Under the pieces are notes generated by a model that was given only the letters and a program-made list of their open reading frames with translations, was not told where the DNA came from and did not search any database. 64,000 nt of DNA from Planctomycetales bacterium (lineage in GTDB: Bacteria > Planctomycetota > Planctomycetia > Isosphaerales > Isosphaeraceae): the NCBI GenBank assembly GCA_027449865.1, contig DAIDKV010000164.1, positions 1 through 64,000 of the forward strand. Direction: 5' to 3'. The translations under genes were made by a program, and so were the position numbers. The number at the start of each line of letters is the position of its first letter. Positions within the stretch are counted from its first letter, which is position 1. Positions 8,851-17,606 of the stretch are shown here, piece by piece.

Positions 8851-8874
8851 ATCGCCGGGGCGAGATGATATAAT
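8847..8874 (+). promoter_or_regulatory. Candidate sigma-70-type promoter
   Basis: TTGAAT (8847-8852), a 16-base spacer, and a consensus TATAAT (8869-8874). It overlaps the stop codon of the upstream TPR gene and would start transcription near 8881, about 70 bases before the next gene. Sequence match only. Confidence 0.5.
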
Positions 8875-8949
8875 CATTGCCTTCATAACGACTTATCGAT
8901 TTCGAATTCATCCGGCCGATGCCGGCCGGAACGGGGGACCGTGCCGCCG

Positions 8950-10857
8950 ATGCCTGATCCCGTGCCCCGACGGCCGATCGCCCAGATACTGGAAAAGGTC
9001 CTGCCAGCGGCGGTTCTTACGGTACTCGCGATGGCGCATAGCCTGGCCATCTGGGTCGGAATGGGACGTGATGCCGGGCTCGTCAACGGATGGCCTCTCT
9101 GGCGCGACGATCATCCGCTTTACTACCACAGCGCCCTCGTCACGCGATCCTTTCTCGCCGAGACCGGGACCACGGCCGGCTACGATCCGAGCTTCATGGC
9201 CGGGTACGCCAAGAGCGTGGTTTTTCCGGCCTCCTCGACGCTCCCCGAACTGGTCGTGGCCTTCCTCGGCGGTTCGCATCCCGATCGAGCGTACAAGATT
9301 TACGTCCTCCTGAGTGCGGCGGGCTATCCCTGGCTGATCGCCCTTGCGGCCTGGTTGCTCGGTGTTCGGGGATGGGCCTGTGCCTCGGCGGTCGCCATCG
9401 CGCTTGGGTATCTTTGGACCGACTGGCCGATCAACTACGTCACCTTTGGAATGCTCCCTTACTTCGTCGGGATCCCCGTCGCGATTGTGGCAACCGTCGC
9501 CTTCGGACGATTCCTGGAACGCCCGGGAGTTTTCTTCTGGGTCGCCTCGACTGCCCTGATGAGCCTGGCCGTTCTCATCCATCTGACGACGGCGATGCTG
9601 ATCGCGCCGGCCGCCCTGGCCGCCTACCTGGGCTCGATCTGGTCCCCGCCGAGGCCCGGCTGGCGCCGGCATGCGGCCGTGTGGATGATCCCGGTCATCG
9701 TTCTGGCGGCCAACGCCTTCTGGTGGATGCCGGGCCTCTCGCTGGCCGGCACGAAAGGGGACAGCAGCTTCGCGTTCTCGCACTCCGGCGAGAGCCTCTT
9801 TGGCCGGCTCCTCAAGATTGCCTGGTCCGAGGCGCCGATTCAGTCGATCCTGCTGGCGGCCGGACTACCCGGGCTCCGGGTGCTGCTTCGGCGATCGCCG
9901 ATCTCGGGCCTCGCGATGGCCGGATTTTGCGGGGCGGGCCTCGGATGGGGTTACCTCGCGGCCGTCCTGGCCTCGCTCGACTTTCTCCAACCGGGCCGGC
10001 ACACGTTCGCGCTCTACTCGGGCCTCGCGATCGCCAGCGCGGTTGGGCTTTCGACGGTGGTTCGACGCCTCCGAAAGCCGGGGCTCGCCCGATGGGCGGT
10101 GGTTGGGCTGCTTCTGGTTTCGGTCCGGGTGATCGGGCCGACGCTCCTGGAATCGGTCCGGCTGCACCTCGCCGCGGGAGAGCCGTTTCTTTCCAGTCGG
10201 CCCTCCTCGCGACTGGTCTGGGTCGTCGAGAACGTCCGAAAGCACGTTCGGCCTGGCGAGCGGCTGCTTTACGAGGAGGGTGGCAAGGATATCCCCGAGG
10301 CCCCCGACCCATTCCGCCGCGGACGATTCAGCGGGCTCCTTCCCGAGCGGACCGGCGTCGAGCTGCTCGGCGGACCGTACCTGCATGCCGCCCTCACGAC
10401 CAATTTTACCCAGTTCGGCGAGGGTAAGCTCTTCGAACGCGCCGATTGGGACCGCGATTTCTTCGTCCGATATGCGCGCCTTTACCGGCCGTCGGCGATT
10501 CTCTGCTGGAGCCCACACGCTCGGGGATTCTGCCGGGCCAATCCCGATCTCATCCGAATCGTCGCCGACGATGGCGTGCTGCTCCTCGGCCGGGTCGAGG
10601 GATTCGGCGGCGAGACGATCCGGGGCCAGGCCAACGTCCATGCCGGTCCAAATCGTCTCCGAGTGACGGGGATGGTTCCCGACCTTGACGGCTCGATCGT
10701 GCTTCGGTATCACTTCGTGCCGTGTCTGACGACCAGCTCGCCGGTCGCATGCGAGCCGGAATCTCATGAGGAGGATCCGGTCCCCTTCATCCGCCTGCGA
10801 CCGCCACCCGGGATACGAGACGTCGAGATCCGGATGTCCCCGTCCGTATGGCCCTGA
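8950..10857 (+). CDS. Polytopic membrane protein, probable GT-C-type glycosyltransferase or YfhO-like
   Basis: About 635 residues with many hydrophobic segments in the first 400 and a soluble C-terminal part. The ATG at 8950 is preferred over the in-frame GTG at 8941 because a GGGGGA motif is better spaced to it. After the first membrane segment comes an external loop with acidic and aromatic residues (WPLWRDDHPLYYHSAL), as in GT-C enzymes. The C-terminal part (RLLYEEGGKD, PSAILCWSPHARG) looks like the extracytoplasmic domain of large membrane glycosyltransferases. No decisive catalytic motif could be named. It lies directly upstream of the GT87-like gene and they probably work on the same glycan. 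Confidence 0.6.
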   Translation: MPDPVPRRPIAQILEKVLPAAVLTVLAMAHSLAIWVGMGRDAGLVNGWPLWRDDHPLYYHSALVTRSFLAETGTTAGYDPSFMAGYAKSVVFPASSTLPELVVAFLGGSHPDRAYKIYVLLSAAGYPWLIALAAWLLGVRGWACASAVAIALGYLWTDWPINYVTFGMLPYFVGIPVAIVATVAFGRFLERPGVFFWVASTALMSLAVLIHLTTAMLIAPAALAAYLGSIWSPPRPGWRRHAAVWMIPVIVLAANAFWWMPGLSLAGTKGDSSFAFSHSGESLFGRLLKIAWSEAPIQSILLAAGLPGLRVLLRRSPISGLAMAGFCGAGLGWGYLAAVLASLDFLQPGRHTFALYSGLAIASAVGLSTVVRRLRKPGLARWAVVGLLLVSVRVIGPTLLESVRLHLAAGEPFLSSRPSSRLVWVVENVRKHVRPGERLLYEEGGKDIPEAPDPFRRGRFSGLLPERTGVELLGGPYLHAALTTNFTQFGEGKLFERADWDRDFFVRYARLYRPSAILCWSPHARGFCRANPDLIRIVADDGVLLLGRVEGFGGETIRGQANVHAGPNRLRVTGMVPDLDGSIVLRYHFVPCLTTSSPVACEPESHEEDPVPFIRLRPPPGIRDVEIRMSPSVWP

Positions 10858-10951
10858 ACCGGGTCGGTCGGGGAATCGATCGGCGTCGACCGTACGGACA
10901 TCGCCACGCGAACCGGCCGCCACGCGGCGGCCGACAGGGAAGGGGTCTACC

Positions 10952-12328
10952 GTGTCAGGGATCGACACAGGATCTGAGGAGCTTTTCCACCGCGATCGAC
11001 GATCGCAGTGGGTCTTCTGGTCGTTCTGGGCAACGATCGTACTGATCGCGGCGGCCTTCTACTTCGACAAGGCGGCTGACAATCGAAGCGCCTTTGTCCG
11101 ATGGCGGCCCCAGGTCCTTCAGTTCGCCCAGGGAGTGAACATCTATGATAAGATGCTCTTCCCCACACCGCCGCTCATGCCGATGACGCTCTATCCGCTG
11201 ATGGTCTTGCCGACCGTCACCGGTGCCATGTGCTGGTTCGCCTTGAAGGTCGCGATGACCAGTGCCGCTCTCGTGATGTGCTTCCGGTTCGTCCGGCCGC
11301 GCGAGGGGGTGCTTCCGCCGATGTTTCGCTCGCTGGTGCTCCTGCTGAGCCTGCGGCCGATCCTTGGCGACCTGCACCACGGCAACAATAACCTGCTCAT
11401 CCTCTTTCTGATCGTGTCCACACTGGCGGCCTGGCGCAAGGGGTACGACGTGACCGCTGGGTTGCTCCTCGCGCTGGCGACGACCTACAAGGTGACTCCC
11501 GCGCTGTTCTTCGTCTACTTCGCCTACAAGCGATCGTGGCGAACGGTCAGTTGGGGCCTTCTCGGAATGGGGATCTTCCTGCTGATCCTTCCAAGCGCGA
11601 TCATCGGGCCCTCGTTCAATGGTGAGTGCCTGGGGATGTGGTGGACCCGGATGGTCATGCCGTTCGTCAGCGAAGGAGCGGCCAGCCCGCAGGAGGTCAA
11701 CCAGTCGGTCATCGGCGTTTTGTTCCGTCTGCTGACCCGTCCAATCCACGGCGTCGGGCCATATGCCGTCGAGATGGACGTCCACATGGCCGAGCTGGCG
11801 CCTTCCGCCGTGAAATGGCTGATCAAGGGTGTCGTCGCGGTACTGCTCGGCCTGCTCGCGGCTCTCTGTCGGACCCGGACGACCGATCGCCGCGACCCCA
11901 GGCTCCTCGGCGAGTTCTCGCTGGTGGTTCTGACCATGCTCTTCGTCTCGGAGCGAAGCTGGAAACATCATTATGTCACCATTTTGTTGCCGATGACCTA
12001 CCTGGCCGCCGAGTTCTTCTCGGCACGGATCACCCGACGAGGCCGCGCCTTGATTGCGGGCTCCTGGGTGCTTTCGTTCCTCCTGATGGCCTCAACCTCG
12101 CCCGAGCTTGGCGGCCTGTTCTTCGACGGCCAGGGGCACGAGATGGCCCAGGCCTATGGATTATTCATGTGGGCGGGCCTTGTCATGTACGCGGCGGTGG
12201 CCTGGCGGGTCTGGGCCCGTCGGAATGAGCCGACACCCACGGACAGCGATGGAGCCAAAACGCCCCTCTACCGGCCTCACGCGACCACCGTACGCGCCGG
12301 TGTCCAGTTCGCGACGGAGACAACCTGA
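10952..12328 (+). CDS. GT87-family (DUF2029) membrane glycosyltransferase
   Basis: GTG start chosen for the purine-rich AGGGAAGGGG just upstream; a longer open frame reaches back into the previous gene without a ribosome site. The 458 residues are mostly hydrophobic, with around ten membrane segments. The protein matches the PimE-like GT87 pattern: an N-terminal segment followed by GVNIYDKMLFPTPPLMPM, a HHGNNNLLILF segment, ATTYKVTPALFFVYF, and the late SERSWKHHYVTILLP. These enzymes transfer mannose or another hexose from polyprenyl-phosphate sugars at the outer membrane face. It follows another membrane protein gene in the same direction. Confidence 0.78.
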   Translation: MSGIDTGSEELFHRDRRSQWVFWSFWATIVLIAAAFYFDKAADNRSAFVRWRPQVLQFAQGVNIYDKMLFPTPPLMPMTLYPLMVLPTVTGAMCWFALKVAMTSAALVMCFRFVRPREGVLPPMFRSLVLLLSLRPILGDLHHGNNNLLILFLIVSTLAAWRKGYDVTAGLLLALATTYKVTPALFFVYFAYKRSWRTVSWGLLGMGIFLLILPSAIIGPSFNGECLGMWWTRMVMPFVSEGAASPQEVNQSVIGVLFRLLTRPIHGVGPYAVEMDVHMAELAPSAVKWLIKGVVAVLLGLLAALCRTRTTDRRDPRLLGEFSLVVLTMLFVSERSWKHHYVTILLPMTYLAAEFFSARITRRGRALIAGSWVLSFLLMASTSPELGGLFFDGQGHEMAQAYGLFMWAGLVMYAAVAWRVWARRNEPTPTDSDGAKTPLYRPHATTVRAGVQFATETT

Positions 12329-12518
12329 CTCCAGGCAAAACCCAGGATCGCGGCCCTCGATTGTGTCGCCCCGGGACGCCTTTTCTCGATCGATCGATAG
12401 TCGGGGTGCGGGCCGACGCGGACGGGATGTCCGACCAGGCCCGACCTCCCCTCTTCCGGCCGAATCCGAACGGCCGATCTCTCATCTCCCAATCCGGACG
12501 AAGGCCAAGGAGGGCCGC

Positions 12519-13562
12519 ATGAAGATCACGAAAGAATCGACCCGGGTACTTCGCCGACACCGCCTCGCCCCCGAGCAGCTTGAGGATCGCATGGTCCTCA
12601 GTGCCGGGCAGGGAAGTACGTTCGCGATCATGCCCGACTCGATCACGACCCCGGGCAAGGCCCAATCGACCTCATTCACGATCTCCCCGTCGCTCTTCAC
12701 GGCGGGCACCCACGGAAAGATTACCCTGGGTGTCGATGTGACGGCCGTGACGCCGCCCAGCTCCGCTTCGTCCAACCTCCCCTCGGTCGCCAATGCCGTC
12801 AAGCCGCTGGTTGTCTCGATCACCGGGCCGAACGGTCAGCGAATCGCCGTCGAGCACAGCCACTACGACGCCCAGATCGCCCGTGCCAATCACCTGGGCA
12901 ACACACCGACCTCCGCCGCGCTCTTCACCGTCCGGGTTCCGAAAACCGGCCAGGCGCCGCAGAGCTATAGCGTTCAGGTGAAGGGTTTGCAGCACTCGAC
13001 CGGCAGGTATCTCCTGGGCTTCTACCTCCCAGGCGACGCGGCCGGAACGGGCACCGTCACCAAGACCGATGTCACCACGATCAAGACCCTTCAGGGGGTG
13101 ATGTCCACCAGCGCGAATTACAACTTCGACGCCGACGCCAACCGCAACGGCGTGATCAATCGCCAGGATCTCCGGATCGCTCAGATGAACCTCGGGGCCT
13201 CGACCATGGTCAGCCCGGTGCTCTCGGTGAATCTCGATCCGGCGTCCGACCCGGCCATGAATCGGACGACTCCCTACAGCTCCGTCCATTTCGCCGGGAA
13301 GACGACCCCCGGTGCCACCGTGACCTTCGCCGACCAGGCCAACCACAACGCGACCACGACCACAACCGCCGACTCGACCGGCGCCTACTCGATCATGGTC
13401 CCGCTCGTCCAGGGCTCGAACACCTTCACGGTGACGACCCACGACGGCTTTGGCCAGTCGATCAGCGGGCCGATCTCGCCGGTGGTCTACTCGCCACCGC
13501 CGCCGACCGGCACGCCCAACACCAACGCCGCGACCCCAACCAGCACGACCACCGGCGCCTGA
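12519..13562 (+). CDS. Secreted planctomycete protein with dockerin-like and Ig-like regions
   Basis: Start supported by AAGGCCAAGGAGG upstream. The N-terminus has the planctomycete extracellular-protein motif (PF07595-like): RRHRLAPEQLEDRMVLS at residues 12-28. The middle holds a beta-rich region. Then come two EF-hand-like loops spaced as in dockerin type I (GTGTVTKTDVTTIKTL and DADANRNGVINRQDL), which would bind calcium. The C-terminal part resembles a bacterial Ig-like domain (GATVTFAD, GAYSIMVPLVQGSNTFTV) and ends in a Pro/Thr-rich tail. It is probably exported and cell-surface bound, in line with the neighbouring glycosylation genes. No enzymatic motif was seen. Confidence 0.75.
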   Translation: MKITKESTRVLRRHRLAPEQLEDRMVLSAGQGSTFAIMPDSITTPGKAQSTSFTISPSLFTAGTHGKITLGVDVTAVTPPSSASSNLPSVANAVKPLVVSITGPNGQRIAVEHSHYDAQIARANHLGNTPTSAALFTVRVPKTGQAPQSYSVQVKGLQHSTGRYLLGFYLPGDAAGTGTVTKTDVTTIKTLQGVMSTSANYNFDADANRNGVINRQDLRIAQMNLGASTMVSPVLSVNLDPASDPAMNRTTPYSSVHFAGKTTPGATVTFADQANHNATTTTTADSTGAYSIMVPLVQGSNTFTVTTHDGFGQSISGPISPVVYSPPPPTGTPNTNAATPTSTTTGA

Positions 13563-13569
13563 TCGCCGA

Positions 13570-14715
13570 TCAACCAGAGCCGCCCGGATCCTCCGTGGAC
13601 CGGGCGGCGGCTTCTCGGACCGCTTCACGGACGACCGGATCCTCGTCATCCCGATGCCGGGCGATCGCCTCTCGGGCCTCATCGCCCGGGATCCGACCGA
13701 GCGCCCAGGCCGCCGCGGCCCGGACCGTCGCATCCTCCTCCCGATCGTCGAGACGTCGCGCCAGTGCCGCGACGGCCTCGACGCCCCCCCTCGCGCCCAG
13801 AACCAGCGCGGCATTCCGCAATAATCCGGCCCGACGCGCCCTTGAGGCCGCCGACCCCTTCAGCCGGGCACGCCAGGTCTCCTGATCCTCGTCCAGCCAG
13901 CCGAAAAGGTCGGGTTCGAGCCACTCGGATCTGGGCTCCAGCTCGGGCATCCGACCCCCAGGCGCCTTGCGATTCCAGGGGCAGACGTCCTGGCAAACGT
14001 CGCAGCCGAAAACCCAGCCGTCGAGCTGCCCCGCCTCAAAATCCGGGATCGGACCGCGGTGTTCGATGGTCCAGTAGCTAATGCAACGCCGCGCGTCGAG
14101 ACGATTCGGGCCGTCAAAGGCACCCGTCGGGCAGGCGTCCAGACATCGGGTGCAGGTCCCGCAATGCGAGGTCTCGTGTGGTCGGTCGGTGACAAGCTCG
14201 AGATCCGTCAGAAGCGCCCCGAGGAACGTGAAGCTGCCGAGGTGCCGGTCAATCAGCATCGTGTTCTTGCCGATCCAGCCGAGCCCCGCGAGGCGGGCAA
14301 AGTCGCGCTCGAGCAGGGGAGCCGTGTCCACAACCACGCGGCCGCGCGCCTCGGGATGCTCGGCCCTTAGCCAGTCCAGGAGCGCCCCCAGCTTATCCCA
14401 GAGCACTCGATGATAGTCGTCGCTCCAGGCGTAGCGAGCCACTTTCCCGGATCGGGGCCCGATCTCGCCAACCGGCCTCTTCGATCCGTAGACGACGCTC
14501 ACCATGACGACCGACCGAACGCCTTCGAGGATCGAGTCGGGATGCTCACGCGCCGGTCCGTTCCGGCGAAGGTATCCCATCCCTGCCTCTCGCCCCTCAT
14601 CAAGCCATCGGAGGAAGTTTGGGTATCCCGGCGGCGAGACCGCCGGCGCGATCCCCACCCGGTTGAATCCCAGGCGCAGAGCCTCCGCCTTCAGCCGGGC
14701 GGTGAGGTCATCCAT
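13570..14715 (-). CDS. queG: Epoxyqueuosine reductase QueG
   Basis: Last step of queuosine formation in tRNA: reduces epoxyqueuosine to queuosine using cobalamin and two 4Fe-4S clusters. The 381-residue protein shows the DUF1730 N-terminal domain (PNFLRWLDEGREAGMGYL) and VVDTAPLLERDFARLAGLGW. Two ferredoxin cysteine groups follow, CGTCTRCLDACPTGAF and CDVCQDVCPWN. The C-terminus carries HEAT-like repeats (VEAVAALARRLDD, VRAAAAWALGRI), found in many QueG proteins. It is the last gene of the minus-strand run nth-metF-queG. Its 3' end faces the dockerin-like gene with seven bases between the stops. Confidence 0.93.
   Translation of the reverse strand: MDDLTARLKAEALRLGFNRVGIAPAVSPPGYPNFLRWLDEGREAGMGYLRRNGPAREHPDSILEGVRSVVMVSVVYGSKRPVGEIGPRSGKVARYAWSDDYHRVLWDKLGALLDWLRAEHPEARGRVVVDTAPLLERDFARLAGLGWIGKNTMLIDRHLGSFTFLGALLTDLELVTDRPHETSHCGTCTRCLDACPTGAFDGPNRLDARRCISYWTIEHRGPIPDFEAGQLDGWVFGCDVCQDVCPWNRKAPGGRMPELEPRSEWLEPDLFGWLDEDQETWRARLKGSAASRARRAGLLRNAALVLGARGGVEAVAALARRLDDREEDATVRAAAAWALGRIPGDEAREAIARHRDDEDPVVREAVREAAARSTEDPGGSG
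13579..13608 (+). terminator. Candidate terminator hairpin after the dockerin-like gene
   Basis: GCCGCCCGG pairs with CCGGGCGGC, extended by TCC/GGA across a one-base bulge, around a five-base loop. It begins 17 bases after the stop of the secreted protein gene. There is no T-run, and it lies inside the 3' end of the convergent queG gene, so its role is uncertain. Confidence 0.35.
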
Positions 14716-14748
14716 CGTGGTCGCTCGGTGGGTTGTTTCAAGCTCGAA

Positions 14749-15672
14749 TCAAACCGTGACCGGCCGGTTCTCGAGCGCGGCGGAATCCTTCACGCCGAGG
14801 TTTTCGTAGATCCGACGCGTGGCGTCCGACCGGTTGAGGGTATAGAAATGCAGGCCGCGAACCTGGTTGTCGAGCAGGTCTCGGCATTGTTCGGTGGCCC
14901 AGTGAATACCCACCTTGGCGACAGCTTCGGGGTCGTCACCGCACCGGGCGATCGCACGCTGGAGCCGGGCGGGGAACCGCATTCCGAGGGCGAGCTCGGC
15001 CATCCTCGCCATGTTCTCCCGCGAGGTGATCGGCATGATCCCGGCCAGGATGGGGACCCGAATTCCGGCCAGCTCGCAGCGCTCTCGGAAGTCGTAAAAG
15101 TCGGCGTTGCAGAAAAAGAGCTGCGTGCAGAGATAATCCGCGCCGGCGTCGACCTTTCGTTTGAGGTGATCCATCTCCTTGACCCGATTGGGCGTTCCGG
15201 GATGCCCTTCGGGGAAGCCGGCGACGCCCACGCCGAACCCGCGTGAGTCCGGGAGCATCTCCCGCGATCGGATGAAGGCGACGAGCTGCTCGGCGTGCTG
15301 GAAGGCGTCGCGAGACCGGTCGTAGCCCTCCATGCCACGCGGAGGGTCGCCGCCGAGGGCGAGGATGTTCTCGATCCGTGAGTCGGCGTACCGGTCGAGG
15401 ATCGCGGCCAGCTCCTCCCGGCTGTGGCAGACGCAGGTCAGATGCGAGATCGCCGTCAGGTCGGTTTCCTGCTGGATGCGGACGATCAGGTCGTGGGTCC
15501 GCTCTCGGGTCGACCCACCCGCGCCGTAGGTTACCGAGACGAAAGAAGGACGAAGTGATTGCAAATCCGCGATCGTCCGGAAGAGGTCCTCGGAGGCCCG
15601 ATCGGTTTTCGGCGGGAAGAACTCGAAACTGAATGTGGTCGGCCGCTGCTCGAAAATATCCCTGATGTGCAT
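14749..15672 (-). CDS. metF: Methylenetetrahydrofolate reductase MetF
   Basis: Reduces 5,10-methylene-THF to 5-methyl-THF for methionine synthesis, with FAD as cofactor. Start taken at MHIRDIF; the open frame reaches 58 codons further but that part is Arg-rich and unlike the family. The 307 residues begin with FSFEFFPPKT, containing the catalytic Glu of the family. VSVTYGAGGSTRERT, HLTCVCHS, ILALGGDPPRG and the Arg/Lys region around DHLKRKVDAGADYLCTQLFF follow in order. The length equals that of bacterial MetF (about 300). It is tandem with nth upstream and queG downstream. Confidence 0.95.
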   Translation of the reverse strand: MHIRDIFEQRPTTFSFEFFPPKTDRASEDLFRTIADLQSLRPSFVSVTYGAGGSTRERTHDLIVRIQQETDLTAISHLTCVCHSREELAAILDRYADSRIENILALGGDPPRGMEGYDRSRDAFQHAEQLVAFIRSREMLPDSRGFGVGVAGFPEGHPGTPNRVKEMDHLKRKVDAGADYLCTQLFFCNADFYDFRERCELAGIRVPILAGIMPITSRENMARMAELALGMRFPARLQRAIARCGDDPEAVAKVGIHWATEQCRDLLDNQVRGLHFYTLNRSDATRRIYENLGVKDSAALENRPVTV

Positions 15673-15769
15673 GGTCGCCCCGCGTCCTCCGTCCCGACGA
15701 TCCACTGTTCCAGCCCGGCACCCCGGCAGACAGCTTACAACACCAGCCGACGATTCGTGAAGCCAACGG

Positions 15770-16501
15770 TCAGGCAGCCGGCGTCTTGTCGGCCGACTTC
15801 TTCGGGCGAACCGATCGTTTTCCAGCCGGCTTCGGGACGGAGACACCGACCCGAGGGCAGAGTTCCGCCAGCGGGCATTCCTCGCATCGCGGCCGGCGGG
15901 CCATGCAAACTTTCCGCCCGTGCTGAATCAGGCGATGGCTCAAGTCGACCCATTCGGAGGACGGAACTACCGCCATCAGTTCGCGTTCGATCGGCTCGGG
16001 CGTCGTTCCCTTCGCCAGCCCGAGCCGCCTCGCCAGTCGCTTGACGTGCGTGTCGACCACCACTCCCTCCGCGCGGCCGAATGCGGTGCCCAGTACCACA
16101 TTGGCGGTCTTCCGTCCGACACCGCCGAGGGCCGTCAGCGCTTCAAGATCCTCGGGGATCTCGCCGCCGTGCCGGTCGACCACCTGTTTGGCCATTGCCA
16201 GAAGATTCCGGGCCTTCGCCCGGTAAAACCCGGTCGACCGGATGAGTTCCTCCAGCTCCTCCGGACGCGCCTTCGCCAGGCTCTGGGCGTCGGGATAGCG
16301 ACGGAAGAGTCCGGGAGTCACCAGATTGACCCGGGCATCAGTACACTGGGCCGAGAGGATCGTCGCCACCAGCAGCTCGAACGGGTTGGCGTGGATCAGG
16401 GCACAGACCGCCTCCGGATACGATCGGCGGAGCGCCTCCACGACGAGGGCGGCCTGAGATTGTCGCGAGCCTTGGCTCCGCCTCCTCCCGCTTTTTGCCA
16501 T
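15770..16501 (-). CDS. nth: Endonuclease III (DNA glycosylase/AP lyase)
   Basis: Removes oxidised pyrimidines in base excision repair. The 243 residues show the helix-hairpin-helix LGGVGRKTANVV with the catalytic Lys, followed by VDTHVKRLARRL with the catalytic Asp. The C-terminal 4Fe-4S site is C-x6-C-x2-C-x5-C (CMARRPRCEECPLAELC). The LSAQCTDARVN block is also typical. A basic, low-complexity tail of about 30 residues follows the cluster. The downstream gene on this strand is metF, 97 bases away. Confidence 0.95.
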   Translation of the reverse strand: MAKSGRRRSQGSRQSQAALVVEALRRSYPEAVCALIHANPFELLVATILSAQCTDARVNLVTPGLFRRYPDAQSLAKARPEELEELIRSTGFYRAKARNLLAMAKQVVDRHGGEIPEDLEALTALGGVGRKTANVVLGTAFGRAEGVVVDTHVKRLARRLGLAKGTTPEPIERELMAVVPSSEWVDLSHRLIQHGRKVCMARRPRCEECPLAELCPRVGVSVPKPAGKRSVRPKKSADKTPAA

Positions 16502-16521
16502 CGCGACCCTCCCATGCCCCG

Positions 16522-16549
16522 CTTGTCGATATCCGACCCAGAACTACAA
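16522..16549 (+). promoter_or_regulatory. Candidate sigma-70-type promoter
   Basis: TTGTCG (16522-16527), 16-base spacer, TACAAT (16544-16549). It sits just outside the start of divergent nth and about 200 bases upstream of the LON-domain gene, the only gene it could serve. Sequence match only. Confidence 0.35.
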
Positions 16550-16754
16550 TCCACTCGACCGGTGTTCGTTGCCGATCTCTTCTGGAGTCACGAGCCTTCG
16601 CCCAGACTGGTCACGGTGAGCCGACCCGCTTTCGGCTCCCGCTCGGTCGATCCATTGGGACGGTCCGGCCCCGTTCCTGTCAAGCGCCGCGATGGGACGT
16701 GGCGCCGCGAACCTGGAACGTCTCGGGGACCGGCGGAACGCCGGGGTGGGAGTC

Positions 16755-17432
16755 ATGCACGTCCATTCCGATCTTCTGGATTTCTCCGGCGTGACCCGGC
16801 TGTTTCCCTTGCCGAAGGTTGTGCTTTTCCCCCACGTCATTCTCCCGCTGCACATCTTCGAGCCGAGATACCGCCAGATGACCGAGGACGCAATCAAGGA
16901 CGACCACCTGATCACCATGGTCCAGTCGCGTCCCATCGCCCCTGGAACTCCTTGCCTGGAGCCCGTTCCCATCTACGAGGTCGGCTGCGTCGGACGGATC
17001 GTTCAGTACGAACGACTCGCCGATGGTCGATTTCACCTGCTTCTCCTTGGTTGCAAGCGTGTTCGACTGGTGCGGGAAATCGATTCGCCGAAGCTTTATC
17101 GAACCGCCGAGGCCTCCCTGCTCGAGGATCAGGAACCCGTCTTGCCGCTGGATTCTCTTCGAGAAGAACTGATCCGAATCTTCCTCGGGATCCTCAAGCA
17201 GAACAACGATCTCGATTCCGACCTCGCACGACTCCTCCACTCCAATTTGTCTCTGGGGAGTCTCACCGACATCATGGCCCACGCCATTGATGCGCCAGCA
17301 TCCGTGAAACAATCACTTCTGGAAGAAGTTCACGTGGCGGATCGCGTCACGGTCCTGCTTGAGATGCTGCGAGGGCGGCAGGATCCCCAGTCCGGCCCTC
17401 GACGATTCCCCCAGCCGTTCAGCCTCAACTGA
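16755..17432 (+). CDS. LON substrate-binding-domain protein
   Basis: Stand-alone LON N-terminal (peptidase S16 substrate-binding) domain of 225 residues, with no ATPase or protease part. Start placed at the ATG after GTGGGAG; upstream residues are unlike the family. Recognised by LFPLPKVVLFPHVILPLHIF near the start, followed by EPRYRQMTEDAI, the VGCVGRIVQYERLADGRFHLLL strand region and a helical second half. Such proteins may bind unfolded proteins or serve as adaptors; the function is not settled. It is upstream of folE in the same direction, with 174 bases between. Confidence 0.88.
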   Translation: MHVHSDLLDFSGVTRLFPLPKVVLFPHVILPLHIFEPRYRQMTEDAIKDDHLITMVQSRPIAPGTPCLEPVPIYEVGCVGRIVQYERLADGRFHLLLLGCKRVRLVREIDSPKLYRTAEASLLEDQEPVLPLDSLREELIRIFLGILKQNNDLDSDLARLLHSNLSLGSLTDIMAHAIDAPASVKQSLLEEVHVADRVTVLLEMLRGRQDPQSGPRRFPQPFSLN

Positions 17433-17448
17433 GCGATTCGGCCGCGGC

Positions 17449-17525
17449 TTGATTTTTGCAATCATTGGACTAAAATACGAAAGGTCTGCGGAAGTCCGTA
17501 TTTTTGTGGGACTTACGAAAAGTCT
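17449..17525 (+). promoter_or_regulatory. Candidate folE promoter with overlapping palindromes
   Basis: TTGATT (17449-17454), 16-base spacer, TAAAAT (17471-17476). The −10 is part of an inverted repeat AAAATACG (17472-17479) / CGTATTTT (17497-17504). TACGAAA-[G/A]-GTCT occurs twice (17476-17487 and 17514-17525), and AAGTCC/GGACTT forms another small palindrome. This layout suggests an operator, or alternatively a terminator for the upstream gene because T's follow the stem. Confidence 0.4.
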
Positions 17526-17606
17526 ACCAAGCACGACGCCCGGTTCGGCGTGACACAGCCGCCCACATATGGAGGTGGTTGGGGTCGGTTCTTCGAGGTG
17601 AGATGA

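Noticed and set aside
17526-17606. THF riboswitch upstream of folE
   Set aside because: The expected conserved core was not found; only promoter-like and palindromic motifs are seen.
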